Source: Vitrella brassicaformis (Eukaryota > Sar > Vitrellaceae). From it: a stretch of DNA of 48,761 nucleotides. Positions within the stretch are counted from its first letter, which is position 1. Each line of letters starts with the position of its first letter. Location: positions 1 through 48,761 of the forward strand of contig CDMY01000410.1 in NCBI GenBank assembly GCA_001179505.1, written 5' to 3'. The translations under genes were made by a program, and so were the position numbers. Below the pieces are notes generated by a model. That model did not search any database. It was not told the DNA's origin and saw only the letters and a program-made list of their open reading frames with translations. Below, piece after piece: positions 18,057 to 30,800 of the stretch.

Positions 18057-19929
18057 TCACACGATCCGCGGCCGGCATGTCTGGCCGTGGGGTGTGTTGG
18101 TGTTGGTAGATGTGTTGTGCGGGTAGCAGAGTGCGTATCGGTTGCTGTGTGGGTCATAGCGATATACACCACGTCCGGGAGGGGGCGGAGGGGGCGGTCG
18201 GCACACCACACTGCCAGTGCCACCCCCACCCACGCCAGCACCCACACCATGCCCCACAGCAGCATGCTGCACCAGCGGCATCTTGTGCATGGGTGTCATG
18301 TTGCGGGTGGGCGGCGGGAGCGTCTGGCTGGCCATCATGGTGCCGCTGCTGCCGCTGCCGATGGTGTATGTGTGGGTGTATCGGTGGGGTGGGATGGGAG
18401 GGGGCGGGGGAGCGATGGGGGCGGGAGTGGGTGTGGGGGTGGGGGTGGTGTGCATGTGGTTGAGCCAGCGGTGGAAGAGGTCCCGGGCAAGGAACACGTC
18501 ACCAGTAGCTCCATAGACCGACAGCGTGAAGTAGGGATAGCTGAAACGCTGGACGGCAACCTGACGCAATCATCCACACACACGCACCTGCCATGAGTGT
18601 TGGGATGGATGGGTGTGTTTTCTTGTAGCCGTGTGCAGTGCACCTGGTCTGATATGGTGATGTCGGTCTTGCTGTGGCGGGCCAGACGCCGCACCCACTA
18701 CTTGACACCGCCACACACACTCACCTCCAACACACCTGCGCCCACACATCACACACACACAACACAATGGCACACACATGGGCGACTCTGTCCAGTGGAC
18801 GGCTCACGTGCGATGTTTGCGGGTATTTTGAGGTTGGCGAACGCGTGTTGGCCGCTCCTCGTGTGATCGCAGCTGTAGATGGGATGCACGTCACTCGCAC
18901 ACACGCCAACACCACCACCAGCAGACATACCGTACTGAGAATACCCAAACCCCCCACCATACCCACTCTGACACACAACACACACACAACCACACACACA
19001 CACATGCGCGCGCGCGGGGAGACAGAGAGAGGCTTCACACACAAATGGCTTACAAATGCCCTTGTGCGTACATCGCCCCACCCTGCCACCTTGTGTGTGC
19101 GTGTCTGCTGCGAGTACCCGTACCCCCCTCCGCCCAGCCCCCCCTGCACCATCCCCCCTCCACCCACAGCCGAGGTCGTCGTGGCTGCCGTGCCGCCCGT
19201 GGCGGGGGCCGTGGTCATCGTCAGTGCCTCGAGTATGCCGTTGAACGCGCTGTGGATGCCCTGCAGGCTGCCACGACACTGCACGCAACGCTGGTTGCTG
19301 CTGGTGGGGTGGGGGTCGTCCTGCAACACATGCATCCAAACACACACACAAATACAAACACACACACACGTCGATATGGGTGGATGGATGTGTGTGTGGC
19401 ACGTACGCCTCGGGTGATCTTGATGGAGGCGTCGGACATTTTGCAGATGCGACGAATGACACAGCCGCCCTTACCGAGCACACGCCCTACCTGGCAATAC
19501 ACACGACACTTTGCCTCCTTCTCTTAACAAACATTAAATCTGTGGTGTGGCTCACCTGGGGAGGGGGGATGAGGAGAACGAAGACAGGGCGGGATGACCG
19601 ATGCATGTACGACGATACCTGCCCGACAAACACCACATCCATCCGTCCGTCCATCCATCCATCCATGCATCCCGGCAATTGCACTGGCACGTGCGTACCT
19701 CCAGCAGCTTGGGGAAAATGATATCCAATGCCTTCTGGATCTGACGCGCCTCGCCAGCGATGCTCACCATGACGCCCTGCGCCGTCGACGCCACACTGCA
19801 ACCGTACTGTGCGAGGATCTTCGAGTGCCACCCCTTGCGCCCGATGAGGCCGCCCGCGAAGGCGAGAGCATGGCCGTCGGCGAAGGGAATGAGGAAGCGA
19901 AAACTGCTGCTGCCGCTGCGGGAATCCAT
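18057..19929 (-). CDS. Triple-KH RNA-binding protein
   Basis: Eight exons join in frame: 19699-19929, 19556-19618, 19407-19490, 19090-19320, 18808-18967, 18725-18735, 18644-18697 and 18057-18560, giving 445 residues. KH1 has the loop GLIGRKGWHSKI and KH2 has VGRVLGKGGCVIRRI; both keep the GxxG RNA-contact loop. A Gly/Gln/Tyr-rich linker follows (GGGYGYSQQ). KH3 is split by the microexon and reads LKIPANIARVLEWVRRLARH, then SKTDITISDQ and FTLSVYGATGDVFLARDLF. It lacks GxxG and so is probably degenerate. The C-terminal tail is Pro/Thr-rich. The architecture resembles PCBP/Nova-type poly(C)-binding proteins; targets are unknown. The gene is head to head with the ankyrin gene, 153 bases apart. 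An upstream in-frame ATG at 19989 is a possible alternative start. Confidence 0.85.
18725..18735 (-). other. 11-nt microexon in KH3
   Basis: Flanked by CAG at 18736-18738 and a GTGAGT donor. With the preceding phase-1 exon it encodes R-V-L-E and restores the frame exactly between LKIPANIA and WVRRLARH. Confidence 0.75.
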
Positions 19930-20082
19930 GGCTGGAAAAAATGCTGGCCAGGGTGGGGTGAGTTGGGGCAGGTTTGCGAGCTTAGCCACGCTGAATCAGC
20001 GCATAGGTCACATGATCATGTGGCTTTGGAGATAATTGTGTCATTTCCATTATCCAGCCACTGTACGTTGGAAAAGTGAGAG
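19930..20082. promoter_or_regulatory. Divergent intergenic region, KH/ankyrin genes
   Basis: 153 bases between opposing start codons; presumed bidirectional promoter by position. No motif identified. Confidence 0.4.
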
Positions 20083-21375
20083 ATGGCGGACGGGAAGGAA
20101 GTCGATGACGAGCGGCTGCACGTTGCAGCGAAGAAGGGCGATGTGGACGGCATGAAGGAGATCATCGATGCGGCGGAGGACAACGAGGCGAGGAAAGAGC
20201 TCATCAACAGGACAGATCACTACAGCAGGTCAGTGAGGCCAGACCACACAGGATGACGCACATTCGCCATTCATCTCACCTGATCTGTTTGTTATCTGTC
20301 CGTTGGCTTCGTGCACGATATGATGCATTCATTCATGCAGGACGCCATTGCACATGGCTGCTCACGCTGGTACATGCCGAGGGTGCAGTGCATGGCTCAG
20401 TCGTTTCCACGGCTGGTGAACACGTGCTGTGGTGTGTGTGTGCAGGTCAGCTGAGTGCGGTCAAGCTGCTGATCTCCCACGGCGCCTCTACGGCCATTCA
20501 GGCAAAGGATGGCGTCACTTGTCTGCACTTCGCTGCTCAGCAGGGGCACCTGGATGTTGTTGAGTTCGTAAGCTGACACAGGCAGACCAGGCCAGGGATG
20601 GGTCTTACTGACCTACTGTGCGTTCATTCGTGTGTGTGGTGGCACGCGGTGTGTGTGTGTGCAGCTTCTGTCGAAGAAGGCGCATGTGGACAGAGTGATG
20701 AAGGGCAAGAAGACACCGGTGAGCCCAAAAGAAAGAAAGGGGACGCGATGCGATGCGCATCGATGGCCTTGATGTACAAACTCGGGTGTGCGTACTGTAC
20801 GTGTCTGTCGGCCACAGCTGCACTTGGCGTGTCAGAAGGGCCATCTTCAAGTGGCCAAGGCTCTCGTCATTGCCGGTACGATACGAAGACCCATTCGAGA
20901 TCTCGGGACAGAAGCGCCCCTGTTCACGCCTCCTCTCCCTTGTTTATGGTCAGGTGCCGACACGGCCGCAGTCACATCCAAGCAGGAGACCCCCGCCGAC
21001 CTGCTCGCCACAGACGACCTCAAAGCCCAGTGCACGACCGTCTTCGAGGAGGCCAGGCGGACCCTCGAGCAGAGGCAGCAAGAGGCCGATGCAAAGAAGG
21101 CAAACAAGAGGAAACGACCCGACACAGCGGCAGCAGCAGACAAGGCACCAGAAGCTGTTGAAGAACCGTCAGCCGAGGGCGGTGCGGGCGGTGAGGGTCC
21201 GCCGGCGGCAAAGCAGCCCAAGAGGCTGGCGTGTGCGGCGGCTGATGACCTGGAAGAGGAGCGACAAGAGGCAGAGGGGGCAGCCTCTGGATTGGCGGGT
21301 GCATCTCTTGAGCAGGCCATGAAGGCCGCAGCTCAGGCTGCACAGTTTGAGAGCTTTGAGTCGTTCGACGTCTAG
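20083..21375 (+). CDS. Ankyrin-repeat protein with basic tail
   Basis: Six exons join in frame: 20083-20228, 20341-20369, 20446-20567, 20665-20718, 20818-20875 and 20954-21375, giving 276 residues. About four ankyrin repeats span residues 10-140, with the motifs TPLHMAAHAG, GVTCLHFAAQQGHLDVVEF and LHLACQKGHLQVAKALVIAG. After these come an acidic/alanine-rich segment, a cluster of lysines and arginines (KKANKRKRP) and a second (KQPKRL), which look like nuclear localisation signals. Ankyrin repeats mediate protein contacts; the partner is unknown. A nuclear location is inference. The C-terminus ends SFESFDV. Confidence 0.85.
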
Positions 21376-21635
21376 TTAGGCAGGCCGGGGACGGACGGAC
21401 GGTGAATGGATGACCGCTTAAGTTGTTACACGTGGGGCAGCTGACGCCTGGTTGTGAGTTCGTCCCACGCCAACACTGACACGCATAAACAAATCTACAT
21501 GTGTCCTGTCCGGACGATAGGTTGAATCTACATGAGATCTCCTCCTGCAATCTCAGCTCGCAGGTTGGGGAGGCTGCTCTTCCCCTTTTCTCCCCAAAAC
21601 ACGTGCATCCTGCTCAGTTGTGAGCGTCCATCGCG

Positions 21636-23441
21636 ATGGCTTTCAGCCCCAAAGCGAGCAACAGCCGGTCAATGACCCCTCCCGGCGCTACAGCACCTGC
21701 AGCGTCCAAGTCCTCCGTCTCGCCATCCACCCGCCCCGGCAGCCGCCCCACCCTCTCCCCCGTGCCCACATCGCCCGTCACACAGACCCTCTCGCGGCCA
21801 GGCAGCCCCATCACCCAGCGAATAGAGGCTCTCAATGCCATCGACTGTGAGGGGCGGAGTGTTATGAGTGGGGGAAGGGCAGAGAGGGGTGGCATGCGTG
21901 TTTTCGGTGTTTTCGGTCGTGTTTGTGCAGTTGAGGCGACGTTGGGTGAGAAGGTGATGATGTCAAGGACACATCTCTCGGAGGCGGCAGGGATTCGAGA
22001 CAACCTCATCCGGACGGCACAGCACCAGTTCATGACCGACAGGCAGCGGGAGCGGATGAGGCAGGAGCACAAACGGGTCGCTATCATTCAGAGAGAGGTC
22101 AGTCGAGTCGCGCATATATGGCACTGGTGGGTGACCTTCCGTCACACGTGTCCTTATGCAGGCGGTGAGCGGTCAGCTTGAGCGGCATTTGAAGCGTGCG
22201 AGAGCCGAGCATGACGCGCTCATCCTCAGAGCCAACGAGAGAGCACACACCGAATTCGCACAGGCACGGGTGGGTATCCGATAAGGAAACACAAGTCCAT
22301 CCAATCCACACATGTCAGCCTTGCGTCTTGTATGGTTGTCAGTGTGAGCTTCGTGTGGAGGAGGTGCGTCAGCACCTGGACAGGGTGGATCGTCAGCTGA
22401 TTGCCGACGACTTCGCGGGGCGGAATGCGAGCCGAGTTGCCGAGGCCATCGACGTGTACCGGACGATTCTCGCAAAGGTGACACCAGATAGGGGGAATTT
22501 GCTGGTCCATTGCACGTGTGTGTGTGTGTGTGGTGTGCAGCACGGGCCCACCTTGTCGGACTACGAGAGGCTGCACAAGCGGCTCACATTGTGAGTGAGA
22601 TGCAGCCACAATACATCCAACAAGCCATGAATTTTCTGTTTGTTGTGGTCATCAGTTTGCGCCAGAAGAGCGTGGCGTCCCCCACCAGCAACGTCAACAT
22701 GATCGTCTTCGACGATGCGGGTCACTGACCACACAAGAGAAAGGAGAGACACACGTGGCTTTGCATGGTGTGTCCGGCTGTGTGCAGGAGCGGCTGTCGT
22801 GTCTCCCACGCACCAGCCGCACTATTCTGATCTGCTCAAAGAAGTCAAGACGGCCAAGACACCAAAGAGAGGTCAGGTCATTCAGTCGACTCGACACTTA
22901 GGCTTTCCTCTCATGTGGTTGCCTTGCCACCCAGCTCAGCTCTTGCTGTGTGTTCATTTCATTATATATCCGTCTCTTTTTTTAGGCATGAGTGTGGTGT
23001 CGTTGGCTCACAAGGGCGTGCCGCCCGAAAGGCCAAAGACGGCGGGGCGGCTCAAACCGACCAAGTCGAGGGCGCTGCGGCGGTACACAAAGCTAGCCAG
23101 ACAAGAAGGCAGACACGAGACGCATCCTGGCCGTTCTGCAGGTTTGTGTTGGCACCCACCTTCAACGAGAACCTTCGCGCAGGTACGCTCTCAGAGAGAC
23201 GCCAAGCACCGTGATACCTGTGTGTCGTGTCTCTGCCTGGATTGATGATGTTGCATCAGCCGACGAGAAGATGATATGCCGGCAGGGTGTGGTGCCCGAG
23301 CTGATCTCAAACACACTACACGAGGCCAAGTGCCGGTCGCCATTGACCTTCGACAAGGCGTCGGCCACCGTATTTCGCACAACCACACCGCCACTCACCC
23401 CGGCCAACCGAGAGCCGCGAAAGCAGATGAGACTTGAATGA
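21636..23441 (+). CDS. Unrecognised basic coiled-coil protein
   Basis: Not recognised. The N-terminus (starting MAFSPKASNSRSMTPPG) is rich in Ser, Pro and Thr with repeated SP and TP steps, so it is likely disordered and a possible phosphorylation target. Following exons encode a long charged helical stretch (for example RQRERMRQEHKRVAIIQRE and CELRVEEVRQHLDRVDRQL), likely coiled coil, then basic segments (RPKTAGRLKPTKSRALRRY). The last exon ends FRTTTPPLTPANREPRKQM with the stop at 23439-23441. The exon chain is supported by GT-AG introns at about 21847-21929, 22098-22161 and 22271-22341 and several smaller ones. A cytoskeletal or ciliary role is possible but not shown. Confidence 0.55.
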
Positions 23442-24056
23442 GCGAGTGACGGGTGGATGAATGGATGGCTGGATGATGCGGCGGGGCTGGTCAGTGGGTG
23501 GATGAGGGGCGGACTGACGCACAACTGACGCACCGAGCTTGAGCTGAGAGAGGCTGTGACGGCTCCTGTCTGTGTGTGTGGCTGTTGTTCCTGAGTGATT
23601 GACTGGCCTGGATAGACCGACAGACGAGAGTGAGTGCGTCGACGGTACACACACATACATTCCATTCAATCAACTGCTGGTGTCATTGGTTGATTGACGT
23701 GCGCATCGCATGTACAATCGAGAAGTGTCTGTCTGTACACACACATGGTTGGCATACATCGTCACCACACACAACGCACCCACACGCAAGCACACGCATC
23801 CTTAGTCTGTGGTATTTATTGCCTGCACATGGCATGGCCTCCTTGTGTCTGCCTCCTGTCCACAAACCCACCGGCCACGACTCCTCCAGACGCCACTCCG
23901 TCGAGCGTCTGAGCAAACGTAGCCGCTGCGTTGTTTACAGGATGGAGAACAACGGAAGGCAGCGCCAACCCTCATGATCGATCAGAACAGCCGCTCCGAT
24001 AGCCCCCTCCCTCCCTCGATCTGTCTGTCTGTCTGTCTGCCCCCCATTCCCTCTAT
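23442..24056. other. Convergent intergenic spacer
   Basis: Mixed sequence with a few TGTC and CA repeats between two gene 3' ends. Short open frames here have no recognisable domain. Confidence 0.5.
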
Positions 24057-25530
24057 CTACGAGAAGATGTCGTCCAGCAGGTCGTCGGCGGTCTTCTCCT
24101 GGTTATCCTCACTCTCCTCCTTCTGCGTCGCATCGCTGTCCTCACCCCCACCATCAACACCGCCACCACCATCATCCCTCCCAGACCCTGATGCTGCTGC
24201 TGCTGCTGCCGGACCAGCTGCCGCAGCAGCGGCGGCAGCAGCAGCAGGCGCCCCTCGCCGCGGCAGGTCGGGTACTGTCACACCAACGGGCGCCGAACCG
24301 GAAAGCAGGTGGGACAGGCCCGCACTCTCCTGCACAGGTGGGGGTGCCGCCATGTCCTCCTCGATGGGCTGTGAGGGGACTGGCGGGCGGTGGTCGTCCA
24401 TGTCCATGTCCATCTCCATCCCTCCGAAGTTGAAGAAGTCGTCATCGTCCTGGTCGTCGCGGCGTCCGGGGGCCCGCATGTCGTCCATGTCGTCTCGGTT
24501 GTCATCGATGTTGGAGGAGGGCGGGCGCCGCATGGCCTTGGCTTTGGCCTTGGCGCGACCCTTGCCCTTCGCCTTGCCCTTGGCCTTGGCCTTGCCTGAA
24601 CCAACACACACACGCACACACACACACACACAGGAGCGCAGCAGTGAGATGACGGCACCGGTGAGGTGATTGTCGTGTGTGTTACCCACCTTTTGCTTTC
24701 CCCTTGGCTTTGGCTTTGGTCTTGGCCCGTCCGCTGCGGGTCTCCTCCTCAGTGTCGTCAGCATCGTCACCGTCCATGCCGGCCTCCCGCTTCACCCGCG
24801 CGCCGCTGTCGTCATCCGACTCCTGCTTGACCCTCTCATCAACGAGCTCGTCACGCTCATGCTTGAGCCCGCGCAGCTTCTCCTTCTTGTCGTTGAGGAT
24901 GGCCGCGAACTTGACCATCATGTGATGCTTGTGCGCCTCGCCCGCCTCACCGCCCTTGGCGCCGTCCCTCAGGCGCCTCCCGAGGTTGTGCATGAGCAGT
25001 GTGTGGCCGGCGGTGAGGGTGCTCTGGCGCTGCCGGTTGCTCTCCTGGGCGGCGAGATGCATGGCGAAGAGCCGGTCGATGGCGGCGTGGTTGGACTCCT
25101 CCGACAGGTGGATGTCGCGCGTCATGGTCCTGAAGTACGGTTGCCGCTGGCCGGTGAGCTTCTGGCCGTGCCCCACCTTGATGACGCACGTGTGGTGGGA
25201 CGAGTAGGGGGAGGGCGGGGCGAAGGAAGGCTCCACGCGGTAGGCGTCAGGCTGCGATACCGACAGGGCGTCGACGAGCTTCTGTCGGGTGGCTTGGTCG
25301 TCCCAGATGAGACCGCTGCCATGGCTGTCCTCACTCAGATCTCCGCGCTCGATTTTGCCCGAGTAGAACCGCTGGCCGTCGTAGAGAAGCAGTGTGGCGA
25401 TGGCATGCGACGGGTTGGCGGGCAGTTGGTCGGGGAAAGGGCCGGGCCATGTCGACTGCAGACGGAGGTTCTGATCATCGTAGGAAAACTCAAGCACGTG
25501 GTACTCTGAAGCAGCAGAGTCGTCGCCCAT
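24057..25530 (-). CDS. XRCC4-like DNA end-joining factor
   Basis: Two exons, 24690-25530 and 24057-24595, give 459 residues. The N-terminal half fits the XRCC4 head domain: a beta strand pattern with LLLYDGQRFYSGKIERGDL, comparable to the XRCC4 segment TDGHSAWTGTVSESEI. It is followed by a long helix ending MMVKFAAILNDKKEKLRGLK, which resembles the stalk segment (FILVLNEKKTKIRSLHNKL) that binds DNA ligase IV. The C-terminal half is unusual: an Ala/Lys repeat (AKAKGKAKGKGRAKAKAKA), Asp-rich stretches, a poly-Ala run and a final DDLLDDIF. XRCC4 stabilises ligase IV in non-homologous end joining in the nucleus. Assignment rests on pattern similarity recalled from the human protein, so it needs a profile search. 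It is head to head with the first local-family copy. Confidence 0.65.
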
Positions 25531-25810
25531 CGTGCCGCAATTAGTTTTGGGCGGGATCTCCCTCTGACTTCAAGCTGTAAGGCCGCCTAGGGTGCCGCGT
25601 GAAACCGCTCCCTGAATCCTCGCGAAACCGCTGCTGCGACGAGGGAACGGGAGAAGGTGGAGAGAAGGCGTGTAGAGCTTGTAGGAATGTCGAAACAGCA
25701 TGAGGTGAGAGAAGAGGAGCCAAGCAAAGCACGTGGTACATCGCGGCTGTGCGAAGCGGCTGCGCTGGGCTCTGTTTAATCGTGTTGTTTGTCCTGCGAA
25801 CGCTCTTCAG
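25531..25810. promoter_or_regulatory. Divergent intergenic region, XRCC4-like/family copy 1
   Basis: 280 bases between opposing genes; presumed promoters by position. No motif identified. Confidence 0.35.
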
Positions 25811-27633
25811 ATGTCAATGGCGGCGATGTGGGAGAAGCTGCTGTCCCAGGTAGAAGCCTTTCAGACCAATCAGGCGAAGGCAAGTAATCAGCACACTCAC
25901 TCATTCAGTGCAATGCCATCCATCAGTCATCGGTTGGCTGCTTTGTGTTGTCTTGTGTGACGCTCAGGTCAACAGTTCCATCGACCGACTCTCTCAGATG
26001 GGCACCGCTATGATCACACCACTGGTGCGGACAGACTGCCAGTCAGTACACCACAGACTCACCCCTGTGTCATGATGCTCTCATTCATTCATTCTTCAGA
26101 TGGTGGCCAAGGTCAGTCGTCAACTCGCCAACGAATCCGCCCGTCTAGCCGAGCTGGCGGACGGCATCGACTCCACCTTCGAACTCACAACACACACGCG
26201 CACAGGTGGGAAAGTGCACGCCTACACCAACATGAGAGCCATAAGGACGTGGCTGCGTGATGGACACATGTCTGTCTGTATCACTTCAGGTTCAGCGGTT
26301 GCATCTGACAGACATCCCTGCCGACCCCATGAGCATCGTCATCGCGCTGTCTGACCTCACGACCATTGGCCGATTCAAATCGACAGCCCGACCCATCAGG
26401 AATGCCCTCCGGCCGATCGTGCGCCGCTTTCGGCTGCGAATGGCCATCGAGGTGGCGGGGCTGGGCGGTGTGGTGCGGTTCGGCGATAAGCTGAGCGACG
26501 GCGATGTGATGAAGGCCATGTGGGTGGTGGAGGAGGGGGGCGAGGGCGGCTGGGGGGAAGGTGGCCGACACACTCAGAGTCGCCGAGCGGTGCGGCAATT
26601 GCCAGCTGCCGGTCATTGTGGGTGCTGCGGATCTACAGGCACACGCCACCAAGGCGGTAAACACGACACACAGAAGAGGCAATGGGTGGGCTGTTGGATG
26701 TGTGTGTGTATTCTTCATTCAGGATTTCTTGGCGCTGCCCCGTTTCTGTGCGCAGTGGATGATCGTCGGCCGCCATGTGGCCCTCCGCCGCCCCACCGGC
26801 CAGCAAGACGGCACACTTCAGTTGTTCCGCCACAGCAACATCGAGATCCGGATCATCCGCAACGAGCCCGGCTTCACCATCACCCTCAACCCGCCCCTCC
26901 CCCAGCCCACCCGCCCCATCCATCCCTTCTCGCAGCACCCCTTCACCCACCACGCCAAGCCACACGACCCGCCAGTCCGCTGCCGCATCCGGTGGCAACC
27001 TGGTGTGGGCTGGATGACGCTTCGTGTCAACGACGGGCATGTTTACGCCTCGGCGAGCTCCGTGTTGAAGCGTCTGGTGCTGCGTCACCGGCTGTTGGCT
27101 GTGGGCGGCTTCACCTACTCGCCAGCAGTGGTGGTGGAGGGTGAGTGGTGGATGGAAGACACGCAATGAGAGGGCAAATGGCTATGTGGTGCGCTACTGA
27201 TGTGTGTGTCAGGAGTGTACGTGGCGGCCACTTCGACCGCATCATCACCCAATCGCCGCACACGGCCCTCAACTCATCCTCGGATGTGCTGACATGGGAG
27301 GCGGCGAATGGGCGGTGTACACAGGTGCATATGCTCATTACGGCTGCCGATCCGTTCATCGCATGGATTAACTTTGGCATCCAGCCAGGCAACAGCCAGA
27401 GCGGTACGTATGCACATTGACAACCCATCCTCAGGCTGTCGTATCGTCTGATCCTGTGCTGTGCTATTGTCTGCACAAAAGCAGTTCACGTCAAGATTAC
27501 TAATAGCGAGGCGCCAGCAGCAGGTGTCCCCCATGACGCGTTCTTCGCACAGCGATTCCCTCGGACGGCCGCCAAGGTTTGTCGCGTCCTCGGGCCAATT
27601 GCCGCGATCGTGCTTGATGGCCAGGCGCCTTAG
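25811..27633 (+). pseudogene. Local family copy 1, probably broken
   Basis: Homologous exon for exon to the intact gene at 38893-40893, and with nearly the same intron text around 26659-26722. It reads MVAKVSRQLANESARLAEL, RLHLTDIPADPMSIVIALS, FLALPRFCAQWMIVG and ends VLGPIAAIVLDGQAP with TAG at 27631-27633. Frame problems: an extra A near 26558 relative to the intact copy shifts the frame after EGGEGGWGE; the exon ending near 26206 does not match the phase of the next exon unless a weak donor is used; the junction near 27140 is one base short. The equivalent of the first small exon (start codon) is not visible. The intron at 25880-25967 starts with GC. I call it a probable pseudogene; sequencing error at three places is the alternative. 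Confidence 0.6.
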
Positions 27634-27841
27634 ACGGCTTTGCAACATTAATTTTGGGAATGAATTCATCCATGGCCATGAACGCGTTTGTGTGCAAGCA
27701 CATGCCTGTACGTGAAATACATTCAGCCGGGCGTATGTATGCATGGATTCAATCAAACTCGCGAGCTTCGAGCTTGCATTTGAAAAACGCTCTCCCTTCG
27801 TCCCCCTTCCTTTCTGCACAGGAGCAGTCAACGCAGTCAGA

Positions 27842-30800
27842 ATGAGTACAAGGGTAAGAAACAAGCACGTTTTGGCCGCCTTGCACAAGGCGCCACATCT
27901 CTCCTTCGTCGCCACTCCTCGATGATGTAACACGCTGTGTGTTCAGCCGAAAGCCAAGCCCAAAGGCACGCCCAAAGCCTCTGTCAAGCTGACGGGAGGG
28001 GAAGCGGGCAGAGCGGCCAAGACGGCAATCGGCAAGGCGACCAAGGCCAAGCGGCCCAAGGCGGCCTCCACCCCCGCCCCAGCAGCTGCCATCAGATTCC
28101 AGGAGTTGTCGAGGAGCCAGGGGCCGTCACCACGTGCAGCAGGGGGAGTGCCAGGTGCCTCCCCCCGGTCTGCACTGGCAGGGGCCTCGCCGCGGGCGGC
28201 CAGCTCTCCTCGGGTGGGCGGGTCTCTCAAAAAGGGCGTGACGATTCAGGCACCCGAGGCGACGCCGGATGAGGGCATGACGAGGGACCAGATGAAGAAG
28301 TACTTCCGCCGTATCAGTGTGGTGCAGCGACGCAAGAGGGAGATGGAGGACCAGCGAGTGCAGGCACTCATCGTAAGCAGACAGAGAGAGAGAAATGCAC
28401 ATGCCACCCGACCCGCATGTGTGTCTTGTCACGTCACACACGTGATGTGGTAGGCGTGTGTCTGTGTTTCTTGGCACTAGGACAAGGCCGAGGCGAAGGA
28501 GCGTGAAACGGCCGAGCGTCTGAGGCGTCTGCAGGAGGAGAAGGAGCGGCGGGCGGCCGAAGTCGATGCACAGAGACAAGAGGCCATGGCGCGGGCGGCC
28601 GCACTTGCAGAAGAGAGACAGAGACAGGCCGAGGTACCATCCAAGAGCGAACCAACAGACCGAGAGCCACTCTGGTTCGCTTCTTTCTCCTTGTCTGTTG
28701 TGTGGTGTGCAATGCAGGCTCACATGCAGATCCGGCGTCACGATCGTGAGTCTGCGGCTGCCCGCCGGATGCGACTGATCGAGGAGCACCGCCGGCGAAT
28801 GAGAGAGCTGGGTGACAACGCAGAGGGCCTCAGAAGGGCGAGAGAACTGGAAGAGGAAAGACTCAGACAACTCATGGTCAGCCTACACACCAAGCACACA
28901 ACATACCAAATCCGTCGCTCAGTGCTGCCGGCCGATGTCGTTGCTGCAGGCCCACTTGGAGGACAAGCACGGGGCGGAGACTGTGGACGAGGGGGGCTAC
29001 CCGGTGTCGCCCCAGGCTGCTGCCAAGGCCAGGGCGGCCCTGGTGCGGGAGACGCAGGCACGCGTCAACAACCTGTACTTGCAGGAGCAGAACGTCAGAC
29101 GGGCCACCGTGTTCCTCGAGATAGAGGGCAGACAACTCATGGTAAAACAGAGAGGGGAGGGAGGCATGCATGTCGTCAGCGGGGTGTGGTTTCTTCACTT
29201 TGTCTTGACGTGCATTAGGAGCGATTGGCTCACGAGGAGATGATAGAGAAGCGTGCGTCGTCGATGATGATGATCAGCGAGGAGGGGGAGGAGGGAATCG
29301 ACCCGTTCAAAGAGGGCGCGCCGCCCATAGAGCCGCCACCACTACACCCATCCGTATAACACACAAGACACGCACACGCAGAGAGAGAGAGAGAAAGAAG
29401 CCATCCGCCCAGCTCTCCCCATGTGTGGCCGTTGATGCAGCTGCAGGCAGGTATCCTTCACGAGCAGGCCCGTCAGACCATGCTCGAGGAGCAGCGCCGC
29501 CAGAGCATGATGATGATGCCGCCACCAGACCCAATGATGCTCATGCAACAGCAGCCAGCCCGTGCAAGCATCATGGTCCCACCACCACCACCACCCCAAT
29601 CAATGCAGCTGTCGCCTGAGGAGACTGCTCGTCAGCAGGCGTTCCGTCACAGCGTCCACCCCTTAGCCATGGCCGCGCGCCCGGGTGGCCCCCTGCTGTC
29701 ATCTGACGAGCGCAGTCTTGCACAGATGAGGAGTTCCAGCCAGTCGCTTGAGCTGTCAAGCGAGAAGGCCTTCCAGCAGCAGCTGCTGGGAGTTCCGCCG
29801 GGAGGGCTGCAGGCTGTTCCCAGTGCGCTGCACGCGATGCCGAGCGGCACGTCGATTGGCCAGGGCACGGTCCTCACGGCGACGAGCGGGGGGAGCGACC
29901 AGATGGCCGCCGGAGGTAGGTGTGCAGGGGAGAGGCACTCAACTACGTGTGGGAGTCATGATGTTGATTGATATGTGTCTGGTAGGTGTGAGCAGGAGTG
30001 TGCCTCCTTTCCCAGTCGCCCCACCAACAGTCACAGGCCCAGACGGCATCGCCGTCGTCCCTCCGCCTCCCGCCCCACTACAAGGCCAACCACCGCTCCC
30101 ACCAGGGGTGTCTCCTGCAGCCATGGCGGCCGGCCTCGTACCTCCACCACACGACCTGGCTGCAGCACGACATGGGTCGCAGGCCATTCCTGGGCTGGGG
30201 GGAGTCCCTCTGCTGTCGCCTGAGGAGAGAGGCCTCGCACACGCCCGCAGTGCCAGTCACATGATCGAGCTGGCCCCGTATGGCAGGACATATCAGAGTC
30301 GATTCGAGATTCAGTCAGGTCAAGCCGGGCAGGCAGGGCCGCCGGCTGCTGGTGGCCTTACCCCACTTGCACCAGGGGCGGCGGGCCAGCAGATGATCTT
30401 CCCTCCGGCTGCTGGTAGGGCACAAACAGAGGGTGTGGTGTTTGGAAGGTGAGCTCATTGCCGTGTCTGCCTTTTTTGGCAGGTGTCCTAGGTGTCCCAG
30501 GCGTCATTCCAGGGGGCGTGGGTGAGGTCGTCCCTTCGGGCCCCGAGCTATCCTTCCCCTCACCCACAGGGCCAGCCGGTGCAGTGAGCCAACAAATCAT
30601 TCTGCCTGGTGGGGTGGGAGGGAAGTGAAACGAACACACCAGACCACACCCACATGCGCCGCGCCGCGCCCTCATTGCAATGGCCGTGCCGTGTCTCTGT
30701 GTCTTTTGCAGGTATATCTCCAGTTGTGCAGGGGGCTGCTGCAGTCGAGCCAGAGCAGCCGGGTGTTGCTGCACTAGCCGGTGCAGCGGCTGGACCAGGT

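Noticed and set aside
24670-25509. Long plus-strand frame opposite the XRCC4-like exon
   Set aside because: It mirrors the real exon; its Leu/Val/Arg-rich composition is typical of the antisense of a charged protein.
27274-27933. Minus-strand frame of 219 codons with a hydrophobic stretch
   Set aside because: Overlaps the 3' exons of family copy 1, which are supported by two paralogues; no homologous frame is kept in the other copies.
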